Assembly: GCA_964501785.1 (NCBI GenBank)
Contig: CAZCUD010000009.1
Location: 1 to 64,000, forward strand
Length of the DNA stretch: 64,000 nucleotides
Direction: 5' to 3'
Source of the DNA: DATBSK01 sp964501785
GTDB lineage: Bacteria > Actinomycetota > Acidimicrobiia > IMCC26256 > PALSA-555
Shown in pieces: positions 8,207 to 16,582 of this stretch. Within the stretch, counting starts at the first letter, position 1, and each line of letters starts with the position of its first letter. The position numbers and the translations under genes were made by a program. Under the pieces are notes generated by a model. That model made no database searches. It worked only from the letters and a program-made list of their open reading frames with translations, and had not been told where the DNA came from.

Positions 8207-8215
8207 GGAGCTGCC

Positions 8216-8680
8216 ATGGATCCGCAGGACGCGGTCGGCATCAGCGACGATCCGACGACGATCCCGATCGAACGGGGGAAGGTCCGCGAGTTCGCCCTCG
8301 CGTGCTTCGACGACAACCCCGAGTACACCCAGAGCCCCTCGCCTCCGGTGCCGCCCACCTACCTCACGGTGCGAAACTTCTGGATGACGGCGGCGACGTC
8401 ACCGCTCGCGCGCGTCGGCCTCGACCTGCGCCGGCTGCTGCACGGTGGTGAGGAGTACGTGTTCCACGGTCCGCCACCCCGCGCCGGCGAGGAGCTCACG
8501 ATGCAGACGCGGATCGACAAGGTCTACGAGAAGCAGGGCAAGCGCGGCGGCACGATGACGTTCGTGGAGTCGGTGACCGAGTTCACCGACGCCGACGGGC
8601 GGCTGCGCGTCGAGTGTCGCTCGACCGCGATCGAGACCGCGCAGCCCCCGTCGCCTGGTGCCCCGCCGGGCGGGGGCTGA
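8216..8680 (+). CDS. FAS1-type/MaoC-like hotdog dehydratase, subunit A
   Basis: 154 residues. It has the single-hotdog layout of the HadA-type partner in two-subunit (3R)-hydroxyacyl dehydratases. The features are ERGKVREFALACFDDNP near the N-terminus, VPPTYLTVRNFW, HGGEEYVFHGPPPRAGEEL, and a long beta-strand segment ending CRSTAIET. The hydratase-2 catalytic motif is absent here, as expected for the non-catalytic partner; it is present in the next gene. The two genes are separated by 1 nt. They probably dehydrate a 3-hydroxyacyl-ACP or -CoA; the substrate is not evident. The ATG at 8216 follows GGAGCTGCC 10 nt after the ligA stop. Confidence 0.8.
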   Translation: MDPQDAVGISDDPTTIPIERGKVREFALACFDDNPEYTQSPSPPVPPTYLTVRNFWMTAATSPLARVGLDLRRLLHGGEEYVFHGPPPRAGEELTMQTRIDKVYEKQGKRGGTMTFVESVTEFTDADGRLRVECRSTAIETAQPPSPGAPPGGG

Positions 8681-8681
8681 G

Positions 8682-9101
8682 ATGCCTCCGCGCTGGGACG
8701 ACCTGACCATCGGCACCGCGGCGAAGCCGCGCGAGTACGGGCCGCTCACGATCACCGACTTCGTCCGCTACCAGGGCGCGTCGGGCGACTTCAACCCGAT
8801 CCACCACGACGAGGCGTTCGCGGCGGCGGCGGGCTTCCCGACCGTGTTCTCCGTCGGGATGCTCCAGGCCGGGATCCTCGGCGGCTTCTGCGCCGGATGG
8901 CTCGGTGCCGACAACGTGCGCCGGTTCGCCGTGCAGTTCCGCGAGCAGGTCTGGCCCGGCGATCACCTGGTGTGCGAGGCCGTCGTCGCCGAGCGCGACG
9001 ACTCGGGTCACGATCGGACGGTGACGCTCGACGTGCTCGTGCGCCGCGTCGAGTCAGGTGGTCTCGCCGTCGCGGGCCAGGCGACGTTCGTGGTGCCGTA
9101 G
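8682..9101 (+). CDS. MaoC-like hotdog dehydratase, catalytic subunit B
   Basis: 139 residues. The hydratase-2 motif is intact: YQGASGDFNPIHHDEAFA supplies the catalytic Asp and His, followed by GFPTVFSVGMLQAGIL. This is the HadB-like partner of the upstream hotdog protein, acting on 3-hydroxyacyl thioesters. The start chosen is the ATG at 8682, 1 nt after the upstream stop; a GTG at 8658 would add 8 residues within the upstream gene. The zinc alcohol dehydrogenase follows 6 nt after the stop, so the three probably form one transcript. Confidence 0.83.
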   Translation: MPPRWDDLTIGTAAKPREYGPLTITDFVRYQGASGDFNPIHHDEAFAAAAGFPTVFSVGMLQAGILGGFCAGWLGADNVRRFAVQFREQVWPGDHLVCEAVVAERDDSGHDRTVTLDVLVRRVESGGLAVAGQATFVVP

Positions 9102-9107
9102 GGGCTC

Positions 9108-10109
9108 GTGGTGCGCGCCCAGGTCCTCGCTGCTGCCGCGCCCATCGCCACCGCGCCGCTCGCGCTCGAGGAGCGTCCGCAGCCCCGGCCGGGTCCCCGT
9201 GAGGTGCGCGTGCAGGTGCGGGCCTGTGCGTGCTGTCGGACCGACCTGCACGTGTGCGAGGGCGACCTCGACCTCCCCGTCCTCCCGATCGTGCCCGGCC
9301 ACCAGGTGGTCGGCGTGGTCGATGCCCTCGGCGACGGGTGCACGCGGGTGTCGATCGGCGACCGGGTGGGCGTGCCCTGGCTGCACGAGACGTGCGGGAC
9401 CTGCGAGTTCTGTCGTCGCGGGGAGGAGAACCTCTGCGAGCAGGCGCGCTTCACCGGCTGGACCGCCGACGGCGGGTACGCCGACGCCATCGTCGCTCCC
9501 GAGGCCTTCGTGGTCGCGCTCCCCGAGGCGCTCGACGATCTCGAGGCGGCGCCCCTGCTGTGCGCCGGGGTCATCGGGTACCGAGCGCTGCGACGGGCCG
9601 AGGTCAAGCCCGGTGAGCGCGTCGCGCTGTTCGGCTTCGGTTCGTCCGCGCACCTCATGTTGCAGCTGCTGCGCCACTGGGACTGCGAGGTGGTCGTCTC
9701 GACGCGGGGCGACCGCCACCGCCGGCTCGCCAAGTCGCTCGGTGCCGAGTGGGTCGGGCACGCCGACGACCTCGCACCCGAGCTGTGCGACCGCGCGGTC
9801 GTGTTCGCGCCGGCAGGCGAGCTGGTGCCGGTCGCGCTGCGGGCGGTCCGGCCCGGCGGGACCGTGAGCCTCGCGGGGATCCACATGTCGACCATCCCCG
9901 CCTTCGACTACTCGCTGCTCTGGCGCGAGCGCACCCTGCGCAGCGTCGCGAACATGACGAGGACCGACGCCGCCGAGCTCATGGCGCTGGCCGCGGAGGC
10001 CGGGATCCGTGCCCACACCGAGGTCTTCTCGCTCGAGGACGCGAACGCCGCGCTGCAGGCGGTGGCGAGCGACTCGATCGAGGGTGCCGCGGTGCTCGTC
10101 GTCGACTGA
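9108..10109 (+). CDS. zinc-dependent alcohol dehydrogenase (MDR family)
   Basis: 333 residues. This medium-chain dehydrogenase oxidises alcohols or reduces aldehydes with NAD(P). The catalytic zinc site is seen as ACCRTDLHV and GHQVVG, and the structural zinc site as CGTCEFCRRGEENLC with four cysteines. The Rossmann segment reads VALFGFGSSAHLMLQLL, a variant lacking the usual GxGxxG. The sequence is closest in feel to the AdhA/zinc-binding alcohol dehydrogenase group with ATAPLALEERPQPRPGPREV near the start. The GTG start follows the hotdog pair by 6 nt, suggesting a common acyl or alcohol pathway. The substrate is unknown. Confidence 0.85.
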   Translation: MVRAQVLAAAAPIATAPLALEERPQPRPGPREVRVQVRACACCRTDLHVCEGDLDLPVLPIVPGHQVVGVVDALGDGCTRVSIGDRVGVPWLHETCGTCEFCRRGEENLCEQARFTGWTADGGYADAIVAPEAFVVALPEALDDLEAAPLLCAGVIGYRALRRAEVKPGERVALFGFGSSAHLMLQLLRHWDCEVVVSTRGDRHRRLAKSLGAEWVGHADDLAPELCDRAVVFAPAGELVPVALRAVRPGGTVSLAGIHMSTIPAFDYSLLWRERTLRSVANMTRTDAAELMALAAEAGIRAHTEVFSLEDANAALQAVASDSIEGAAVLVVD

Positions 10110-10121
10110 CGTGCAGCAGCG

Positions 10122-10580
10122 CTACGCGCCGGCGCGGAACGACCAGGAGTAGGAGTCGGGGTCGGCGGGCCGCTCCTCGCCCTGCTCCCAGAACAGCACG
10201 GTGAGCGAGTGCTCCCCGGCCTCGAACCGCTCGAGGTCCTGATCGGGTCCGGGGCGGAACGTCACCACCCCGAGAGGGTCGACGCGCTCGAGCTGGTCCT
10301 CCGGGATCTCGACCCCGTCGAGCAGCAGCACGCCCGTCAGGTCGTCGCGCAGATCGGCCCCGATGGTGTCCTGGAGTCGCACGAGCTCCCCCGGTCGGGG
10401 CGTCAGCGAGTCGATCGTGCTCGGCAGCGTGCGCCCCTCGGGTGAGGTGTCGGACGAGGAGAGGCCGATGATCGCCAGGTTCAGCACGGCGAGCACGACC
10501 ACCCCGACGATCACCCAGCGCCAGGGGTGGGTGACGATGCCGCCGCGCCGAGGCGCCGCGGGGAGGGCGGGCGTGGTCAC
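10122..10580 (-). CDS. membrane-anchored protein of unknown function
   Basis: 152 residues. One N-terminal membrane helix, VIVGVVVLAVLNLAIIGLS (about 23-42), precedes an exported domain of about 110 residues that looks like a small beta-sandwich. Features include DDLTGVLLLDGVEIPEDQ and the C-terminal GEHSLTVLFWEQGEERP, reminiscent of Ig-like or carbohydrate-binding folds in which a computed property ends with a strand such as YSWSFRAG. No family is named. The GTG start is the only good initiation codon. It is convergent with the dehydrogenase (12 nt apart) and divergent from the kinase gene. Confidence 0.6.
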   Translation of the reverse strand: MTTPALPAAPRRGGIVTHPWRWVIVGVVVLAVLNLAIIGLSSSDTSPEGRTLPSTIDSLTPRPGELVRLQDTIGADLRDDLTGVLLLDGVEIPEDQLERVDPLGVVTFRPGPDQDLERFEAGEHSLTVLFWEQGEERPADPDSYSWSFRAGA

Positions 10581-10677
10581 GCTCTCACGGTAGCGAGCAG
10601 GCGGGAGCCCGCCCCATCGGGCCGCCGGGCGGCGATGCCACCGATCGAACGGGATCGGCTCGTAGCCTGGACCTCAC

Positions 10678-12564
10678 ATGGCCCACACCACCCTCGTCGA
10701 CCTCGTTGGTCGCGTCCTCAACGGGCGCTACCGGCTGCTCGCGTCGGTCGGCGCGGGCGCGAGCGGGCGGGTGTACCTGGCCGACGACGTCCGCCTGCGC
10801 CGTCGAGTCGCGGTGAAGGTGCTGCACGGTGGGTTGGCGGACGACGGCGGGTTCCTTCGTCGGTTCCGGGCCGAGGCCCAGATGGCCGCAGCGCTGCACC
10901 ACCCGCACGTGATGGCCGTCTACGACTGGGGCGAGGACGACGGGGTCGCGTTCATGGTGCTCGAGCTGCTGAAGGGCGGCTCGTTGCGCAGCTACCTCGA
11001 CACGGGCCGGCGGCTCAGCCCGTCCCAGGCCGCGCACGTCGGTCGTCAGGTCGCCGCCGCGCTCGCCTACGCGCACGGCCGCGGCATCGTGCACCGCGAC
11101 ATCAAGCCGGCGAACCTCCTCTTCGACGCGCACGGGATCGTGCGCGTCGCCGACTTCGGTCTCGCCCGCGCGCTCGCGGAGGCGTCGTGGACCGAGCCCG
11201 CGGGCACCATGGTCGGCACCGCCCGCTACGCGGCGCCCGAGCAGGCGGGCGGCGCGACGCTCGACGGGCGCGCCGACCTCTACTCGCTCGGCGTCGTGCT
11301 CGTGGAGGCCTGCACCGGTGAGGTGCCGGTGGTCGGCGACACCGCGATCAGCACGCTCGCCGCGCGCGCACACCGTGGCATCGAGGCGCCCGAGTCGATG
11401 GGCCCCCTCGCCCCGATCGTCACCCGCGCCGGCAAGCCCTCGCCCGCCGACCGCTATCCCGACGCGGCGGCGATGGGCACCGCGCTCACGGCTGCGGCGC
11501 GGGTGCTGCCGCCGCCCGAGCCGCTCGTGCTCCCGGGCCTGGGCGACGGCGTCGAGGACGCCGAGCCCACCGCGTTCGCGCCGACGTCGAAGTTCTACGA
11601 CCAGGACGAGCCCACGCAGGCGAACGACGCGCCCGACCTCGACGAGCTCTCGGCGGTCGAGCCCCGTCAGGGCTCGGTCACGCGGCGCAGCCTGGTGCCG
11701 TTCTTCGTGGTCGGCGCGATCGTCGTCGCGCTCGTCCTCGGCGTGGGGGCCGTGATGAGCGCCGGGATCGCCGGCGGCTCCCGGGTCGCGGTGCCGGCGC
11801 TCGTCGGCACCGACGAGGAGACGGCCGCCATCGAGGCGACCGAGGCCGGGCTGCTCATGCGCGTCGTCGAGCGTCGCACCTCGGACGATCCGGCCGGGCT
11901 GGTGATCGAGCAGCGCCAGGCGCCCGGGTCCTTCCTGTCGGAGGACGGCGAGATCGAGGTCGTGGTGTCGCGCGGCCCGCCGCCCGTCCCGCTGCCCGAC
12001 GTCGCCGGGCAGGCCGCCGCCGACGCGCAGGTCGCGCTCGAGGCGGCCGGCTTCGTCGTCGCGGTCGAGCGGCGCTACGACGAGCTGGTGCCGGTCGACG
12101 TCGTGATCGGCACGGAGCCGGCCGGCGGCGGTCAGGCGCCGCGCGAGTCGACGATCAAGATGTTCGTCAGCGACGGTCCCGCGCCCGTCGAGGTGCCGAA
12201 CGTCGCGGGCGCCGGCTCGTTCGAGGAGGCCGCGGCCGCGCTCGAGGCGAAGCGCTTCGTGCCCGTGCGCGCCGAGGACTACAGCGACACGGTCGAGGCG
12301 GGGAAGGTGATCGGCACCGACCCCGCGGCGGGCTCGCTCGCGCCGCGCGACTCCGAGGTGCGCGTCGTCGTGAGCCTCGGCCCGCCGCTCGTCGAGGTCC
12401 CGAACGTGACGGGGATGGCCGTCGAGGCGGCCAGCGACGCCCTCACCGCGGCCGGTCTCGTCGCCGACGTCGAGAACTTCGGTCGCGGCAGGCCCGTGCG
12501 GGCCCAGGACCCGGTGGGCGGAACGACCGTCCGTCGTGGATCGAAGGTCACCCTCTTCCTGTAA
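10678..12564 (+). CDS. PASTA-domain serine/threonine protein kinase (PknB-like)
   Basis: 628 residues. The kinase domain spans about 18-275, with the ATP-binding lysine at Lys47 in VAVKVLHGG, the catalytic Asp141 in HRDIKPANLLF and DFGLARAL. A linker leads to a transmembrane helix (about 341-361, including FFVVGAIVVALVLGVGAV), then four PASTA repeats of about 65 residues each occupy 364-628. PASTA domains bind peptidoglycan fragments, so this is a wall-sensing kinase in the inner membrane. Unlike pknB in many actinobacteria, it is not next to pbpA, rodA or a phosphatase gene. A long hairpin follows 15 nt after the stop. Confidence 0.93.
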   Translation: MAHTTLVDLVGRVLNGRYRLLASVGAGASGRVYLADDVRLRRRVAVKVLHGGLADDGGFLRRFRAEAQMAAALHHPHVMAVYDWGEDDGVAFMVLELLKGGSLRSYLDTGRRLSPSQAAHVGRQVAAALAYAHGRGIVHRDIKPANLLFDAHGIVRVADFGLARALAEASWTEPAGTMVGTARYAAPEQAGGATLDGRADLYSLGVVLVEACTGEVPVVGDTAISTLAARAHRGIEAPESMGPLAPIVTRAGKPSPADRYPDAAAMGTALTAAARVLPPPEPLVLPGLGDGVEDAEPTAFAPTSKFYDQDEPTQANDAPDLDELSAVEPRQGSVTRRSLVPFFVVGAIVVALVLGVGAVMSAGIAGGSRVAVPALVGTDEETAAIEATEAGLLMRVVERRTSDDPAGLVIEQRQAPGSFLSEDGEIEVVVSRGPPPVPLPDVAGQAAADAQVALEAAGFVVAVERRYDELVPVDVVIGTEPAGGGQAPRESTIKMFVSDGPAPVEVPNVAGAGSFEEAAAALEAKRFVPVRAEDYSDTVEAGKVIGTDPAAGSLAPRDSEVRVVVSLGPPLVEVPNVTGMAVEAASDALTAAGLVADVENFGRGRPVRAQDPVGGTTVRRGSKVTLFL

Positions 12565-12578
12565 CGTGCGCCCGCGCT

Positions 12579-12621
12579 GATGCGTCGCCGAGGCCCGCAA
12601 CGGGTGCTCGAGCGACGCATC
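12579..12621 (+). terminator. long hairpin downstream of the PASTA kinase
   Basis: The arms GATGCGTCGC (12579-12588) and GCGACGCATC (12612-12621) pair perfectly. They are extended inward by CGAG (12589-12592) with CTCG (12607-12610), and CCCG (12594-12597) with CGGG (12601-12604) around a CAA loop. That is 18 pairs with only small bulges. No U-run follows. It is probably a transcription terminator or mRNA 3' end structure separating the kinase from the dehydrogenase, and its size is unusual for this window. Confidence 0.55.
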
Positions 12622-12639
12622 GAGAGAGGACGGGAGCAC

Positions 12640-13569
12640 ATGGGGAGCCTGGACGGGCGCGTCGCCATCATCACCGGGGCCGGCCGCGGGATCGGGCGCG
12701 AGCACGCGCTCTACTTCGCCGCCGAGGGCGCGAAGGTCGTCGTCAACGACCTCGGGGGCGACATGCACGGCGAGGGAGAGAACCGCGCGCCGGCGCAGCA
12801 GGTCGCGGACGAGATCGTCGCGATGGGTGGCGAGGCGGTCGCGAACGTCGACAGCGTGACCGACTTCGAGGGCGCGAAGCGTCTCGTCGACCAGGCGGTC
12901 GAGACCTTCGGTGACCTGCACGTGCTCGTCAACAACGCGGGCATCCTGCGCGACCGGGTCCTCGTCAACATGACCGAGGAAGAGTGGGACTCGGTGATCG
13001 CCGTCCACCTCAAGGGCCACTTCTGCCCGACGAAGCACGCTGCCGTGTACTGGCGCGAGCAGTCGAAGGCGGGCAAGGAGGTGAACGCGTCGATCATCCA
13101 CACGTCGTCGACGTCGGGCGTCCTCGGCAACGCCGGGCAGGCGAACTACGGCGCGGCCAAAGCCGGCATCGCGACGTTCTCGACGATCTGTGCGATGGAG
13201 CTCGGACGCTACGGCGTCCGCTCCAACGCGATCACGCCGATGGCACGCACCCGGCTCACCGAGCAGACCCCCGGGCTCGAGGACATCGTGGCGAAGCCCG
13301 ACGATCCGTCGGTGTTCGACGCGTGGGACCCGGCCAACATCTCGCCGATGATCGCCTACCTGGGCACCTCGGTGTGCCCGTTCACGGGTGAGGTGTTCTT
13401 CGTGCAGGGCGACATCGTGTGCCGGTACCAGCCGTTCGCCATCGCCGAGCGCATCACCAACAACGGCGAGCGCTGGACGGTCGAGCGCCTCATCGAAGAA
13501 GGGCCGAAGCTCACGCCCGCCGACGAGCGGCGCGGGGGGCCGGGCGAGCTCGCCCGCGCCTCCGGCTGA
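12640..13569 (+). CDS. short-chain dehydrogenase/reductase, multifunctional-enzyme type
   Basis: 309 residues. The NAD(P) motif TGAGRGIGREHAL and the sequence KVVVNDLGGD are characteristic of the (3R)-hydroxyacyl-CoA dehydrogenase domain of peroxisomal multifunctional enzymes. NNAGILRDR, HTSSTSG and the catalytic Tyr-Lys in YGAAKAGI are intact. It probably oxidises 3-hydroxyacyl-CoA or reduces its ketone. The ATG at 12640 is chosen because GGGAG lies 5 nt upstream and the dehydrogenase fold starts at once; upstream in-frame codons lie inside the hairpin region. A membrane-protein gene follows 25 nt downstream. Confidence 0.88.
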   Translation: MGSLDGRVAIITGAGRGIGREHALYFAAEGAKVVVNDLGGDMHGEGENRAPAQQVADEIVAMGGEAVANVDSVTDFEGAKRLVDQAVETFGDLHVLVNNAGILRDRVLVNMTEEEWDSVIAVHLKGHFCPTKHAAVYWREQSKAGKEVNASIIHTSSTSGVLGNAGQANYGAAKAGIATFSTICAMELGRYGVRSNAITPMARTRLTEQTPGLEDIVAKPDDPSVFDAWDPANISPMIAYLGTSVCPFTGEVFFVQGDIVCRYQPFAIAERITNNGERWTVERLIEEGPKLTPADERRGGPGELARASG

Positions 13570-13594
13570 TCACGACCGACAGAGCGGAGGAACG

Positions 13595-14323
13595 ATGGAT
13601 CTCGCCGACATCCTGCCGTCGGAGCTGCTGTTCGTGTTCGGGGTGCCGTTGCTGGTCGCGGTCATCCTCGTGCTCGTCGCGGGTCGCAAGGACCCGGACC
13701 CGTCGCACTCGCGCACCCAGGCCCGGTACCTCGCGGCCATCGGGCTCGTGTCGTTGTTCCTGGCGCTCTTCGCGGCGTTCGGGACCGTGCGCGCGCTCGC
13801 CGACCTGATCGTCGACAAGGAGAGCCCGCAGCAGTCGGTCGACCTCCCCGAGGGCCTCGAGGACGTCTTCGAGTCGCTGCCGACCGAGCTCTTCGACGTG
13901 CCGGGCGCCGACGCCGACGGTCTCGCCGACGACGATGCCGCGTACCGGCTCGCGGTGCAGAGCTTCTTGCTGTTCCTCGCCGCGGGTCTGGTGTTCGCGT
14001 TCCACGACCAGCGGGCCCACCGGCTGCTCCCGAGCGACCGGATCGACGACTCCGCGCCGGGCCGGGTCGCGCGCGCGTACCTCTACGGGATCAGCTTCGT
14101 CGCCGCCCTGATCGTGCTCGTCGCGCTCGCCAAGGCCGGCTACGGGCTGTTCAGGGTGGTCGCGCCGGGCGTCACCGGCGCGGGCGCCGACGACGTCGAG
14201 CGTCAGCGCGGGATCGCGGAGCTCATCTCCTACGCGTTCCTCGCCGGCGGTGGCCTGCTGATCTTCTTCCGTGCCTGGCACTACCTCCCCGAGCACGCCG
14301 AGCTCGACGGCGAGGCAACCTGA
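13595..14323 (+). CDS. four-helix membrane protein of unknown function
   Basis: 242 residues. Predicted helices lie near residues 10-28 (LLFVFGVPLLVAVILVLVAG), 48-68, 125-143 and 160-185, with a fifth hydrophobic stretch at about 213-230. An acidic extracytoplasmic loop lies between the second and third (VDLPEGLEDVFESLPTELF). No recognised domain. The start ATG has GGAGG 5 nt upstream. It is probably co-transcribed with the dehydrogenase and is convergent with the SCP2 gene, with a GCGCGC/GCGCGC hairpin between the stops. Confidence 0.65.
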   Translation: MDLADILPSELLFVFGVPLLVAVILVLVAGRKDPDPSHSRTQARYLAAIGLVSLFLALFAAFGTVRALADLIVDKESPQQSVDLPEGLEDVFESLPTELFDVPGADADGLADDDAAYRLAVQSFLLFLAAGLVFAFHDQRAHRLLPSDRIDDSAPGRVARAYLYGISFVAALIVLVALAKAGYGLFRVVAPGVTGAGADDVERQRGIAELISYAFLAGGGLLIFFRAWHYLPEHAELDGEAT

Positions 14324-14324
14324 C

Positions 14325-14340
14325 GCGCGCGAAGGCGCGC
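14325..14340. terminator. short GC hairpin at a convergent junction
   Basis: GCGCGC (14325-14330) and GCGCGC (14335-14340) pair around a GAAG loop. It lies between the stops of the membrane protein (14323) and the SCP2 protein (14346), so it could act in both directions. There is no U-tract. Confidence 0.4.
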
Positions 14341-14345
14341 AACCG

Positions 14346-14750
14346 TCAGTCGGTGATGCCCTGGATGGCCTCGGCCAGCGCGGCGTTGGTCGCGCCGGGG
14401 CCGCCGGCGCCCTGGGCGGCCATCAGCTTGGCGAAGTCGCCCTGGAGGCGGACCTTCCCCGCCATGAAGGCCTGCATCCCGGCCTGGGGGTCGCCGCTGA
14501 TCAGCACCTCGCGCGCCGTCTCGTAGTCGGTCGTCAGGGTCACGTCGGCGCCCTCGGCATGGCCGCGGCCCCAGTGGCCGCGCCCTTCACGGGCGCCCAT
14601 GTGGAGCTGGCGCTCGTCGCCGAAGGGCGTCTCGGTGACGGTGACGTTGACCAGCACGTCGACCTGAGCCGGCGCGTCGACGCCGTGCTCCTCGAAGAGC
14701 TGCTCGACGACCTCGAACCACTCGTCGGACAGGAACGGGTGCTTGGCCAC
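14346..14750 (-). CDS. SCP2 sterol/lipid-carrier domain protein
   Basis: 134 residues forming one SCP2-like domain. The N-terminus is MAKHPFLSDEWFEVVEQLF. Central strands include ADVTLTTDYETAREVLISGDPQAGMQAFMAGKV, split here by family positions, and the conserved motif GDFAKLMA closes the domain. Such proteins bind acyl-CoA or other lipids in a hydrophobic tunnel; the ligand is unknown. It stands alone, divergent from gatC with about 40 bp between starts, and convergent with the membrane protein. Confidence 0.85.
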   Translation of the reverse strand: MAKHPFLSDEWFEVVEQLFEEHGVDAPAQVDVLVNVTVTETPFGDERQLHMGAREGRGHWGRGHAEGADVTLTTDYETAREVLISGDPQAGMQAFMAGKVRLQGDFAKLMAAQGAGGPGATNAALAEAIQGITD

Positions 14751-14791
14751 GGGCGGATCGTAGCGGGGCGCTCAATCTAGGCTCGCCCCTC

Positions 14792-15118
14792 GTGGCGGCA
14801 GGCGACGACGAGGGCGCGACGCGTGCGCGGATCACCCGGGCGGAGGTCGATCACGTCGCCGACCTCGCTCGCCTCGCCCTCGAGGACGACGAGCGCGACC
14901 GCCTGACGCACGATCTCGCCGGCATCCTCGAGCACGTCGCCGAGATCTCGTCGCTCGATCTCGCCGACGTCCCCCCGACGTCGCACCCGTTGCCGCTCGT
15001 CAACGTCACCCGCCCGGATGCGGTGGCTCCGACGCTGCCGCGCGACGAGGTGCTCTCCGCCGCGCCCGACACCGAGGACGGGCGCTTCCGCGTGCCGCGG
15101 ATCCTCGACGCGGAGTGA
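14792..15118 (+). CDS. gatC: glutamyl/aspartyl-tRNA amidotransferase subunit C
   Basis: 108 residues. This small subunit stabilises the GatCAB amidotransferase that converts Glu-tRNA(Gln) and Asp-tRNA(Asn) to Gln- and Asn-tRNA. The family features ITRAEVDHVADLARLAL, ILEHVAEISSLDLADVPPT and the C-terminal LRDEV-like PRDEVLSAAP with FRVPRIL are present. The GTG start at 14792 gives about 10 extra residues before the helical domain. gatA begins 10 nt after its stop. Confidence 0.95.
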   Translation: MAAGDDEGATRARITRAEVDHVADLARLALEDDERDRLTHDLAGILEHVAEISSLDLADVPPTSHPLPLVNVTRPDAVAPTLPRDEVLSAAPDTEDGRFRVPRILDAE

Positions 15119-15128
15119 GGGCGCGACG

Positions 15129-16556
15129 ATGAGCCCGACCGCGATCGAGATCGCGCGCGACGTGCGAGCCGGAGCCCTGCGTGCTCGCGACGTCGTCGAC
15201 GAGCACCTGGCCGCGATCGAGGCCCGCGACGCCGAGCTCCACGCGTGCCTCCTCGTGACCGCCGACGAGGCGCGCCGGGCTGCTGACGAGGTCGACGCGC
15301 GGGTCGCGGGCGGCGAGGATCCGGGGCCGCTCGCGGGCGTGCCGGTGGTGGTCAAGGACAACCTGTGCACGCGCGGCATCCCGACCACCTGCGCATCGAG
15401 GATCCTCGAGGGGTGGCGGCCGCCCTACACGGCCACGGCCGTGGAGCGCATCGTCGGCGCCGGCGGGATCGTGCTCGCGAAGACCAACCTCGACGAGTTC
15501 GCCATGGGGTCGTCGACCGAGAACTCCGCGTTCGGGCCGACGCGCAACCCGCGCGATCCGAAGCGCGTCCCCGGTGGCTCGAGCGGCGGCTCGGTCGCGG
15601 CGGTCGCCGCGGGATACGCGCCGGTCGGGCTCGGCAGCGAGACGGGGGGCTCGGTGCGCCAGCCCGCAGCCCTCTGCGGCACCGTCGGCGTCAAGCCGAC
15701 GTACGGGCGCGTGTCGCGCTACGGCCTGGTCGCGTTCGCCAGCAGCCTCGACCAGATCGGGCCGGTCGCCACGACCGTCGCGGATGCGGCCCGGGTGCTC
15801 GACGCGATCGACGGGCACGATCCTCGGGACTCCACGAGCATCCCCGACGCGCTGGCGCCGGTCGAGACGACGCTGCGCGAGGGCGTCGCCGGCCTGCGGA
15901 TCGGCGTCATCCGCGAGCTCACCGACGTCGACGGCGTCGAGCCCGAGGTGCGCGCGGCGGTCGATGCGGCCGCCGCCGCGCTCGTCGATGCCGGAGCCTC
16001 GATCGAGGAGGTGTCGGTGCCGAGCACGCAGTACGGGATCTCCGCGTACTACGTGATCGCACCGGCCGAGGCGTCGTCCAACCTCGCTCGCTACGACGGC
16101 GTGCGCTACGGCCTGCGCGTCGTGGCCGACGACGTCGGCACCATGAACGCACGCACGCGCGCGGCGGGCTTCGGCCCGGAGGTGAAGCGGCGCATCATGC
16201 TCGGCACCTACGCGCTGTCGGCGGGCTACTACGACGCCTACTACGGGTCGGCCCAGCGGGTCCGCACCCTGATCCTGCGCGACTTCGCCCGGGTGTACGA
16301 GTCGTTCGACGCGCTCCTCGCGCCGACGTCGCCCACCGTCGCGTTCGAGCTCGGCGCGAAGGTCGACGACCCGCTCGCGATGTACCTCTCCGACGTGTGC
16401 ACGATCCCGTCCAACCTCGCGGGTCACGCCGCCATGAGCGTGCCCTGGGGGACCGGTGCCCACGACCTCCCCGTCGGCGTGCAGGTGCTCGCGCCGGCCC
16501 TCGGCGAGCCGGTGATGTTCCGGGTCGCCCAGGCCCTCGAGGACGCAGCCCCCTAG
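15129..16556 (+). CDS. gatA: glutamyl/aspartyl-tRNA amidotransferase subunit A
   Basis: 475 residues. This is the glutaminase subunit of GatCAB, an amidase-signature enzyme that supplies ammonia. The catalytic triad is visible: Lys in VVVKDNLCTRG, and two serines in the Gly/Ser-rich PGGSSGGSVAAVAAG and GSETGGSVRQPAALCG. The length is typical. The ATG at 15129 fits the conserved N-terminus. A 47-bp stem-loop repeat begins 27 nt after the stop. gatB follows about 1 kb later, beyond an inverted hydrolase gene, so gatB needs its own promoter. Confidence 0.97.
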   Translation: MSPTAIEIARDVRAGALRARDVVDEHLAAIEARDAELHACLLVTADEARRAADEVDARVAGGEDPGPLAGVPVVVKDNLCTRGIPTTCASRILEGWRPPYTATAVERIVGAGGIVLAKTNLDEFAMGSSTENSAFGPTRNPRDPKRVPGGSSGGSVAAVAAGYAPVGLGSETGGSVRQPAALCGTVGVKPTYGRVSRYGLVAFASSLDQIGPVATTVADAARVLDAIDGHDPRDSTSIPDALAPVETTLREGVAGLRIGVIRELTDVDGVEPEVRAAVDAAAAALVDAGASIEEVSVPSTQYGISAYYVIAPAEASSNLARYDGVRYGLRVVADDVGTMNARTRAAGFGPEVKRRIMLGTYALSAGYYDAYYGSAQRVRTLILRDFARVYESFDALLAPTSPTVAFELGAKVDDPLAMYLSDVCTIPSNLAGHAAMSVPWGTGAHDLPVGVQVLAPALGEPVMFRVAQALEDAAP

Positions 16557-16582
16557 GCGAGGCCCTGCGGTTCGCTTCCCAT

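Noticed and set aside
10585..13101. An 838-codon minus-strand open frame opposite the PASTA kinase and dehydrogenase
   Set aside because: It is a shadow of two well-conserved plus-strand genes, with a highly skewed composition and no motif.
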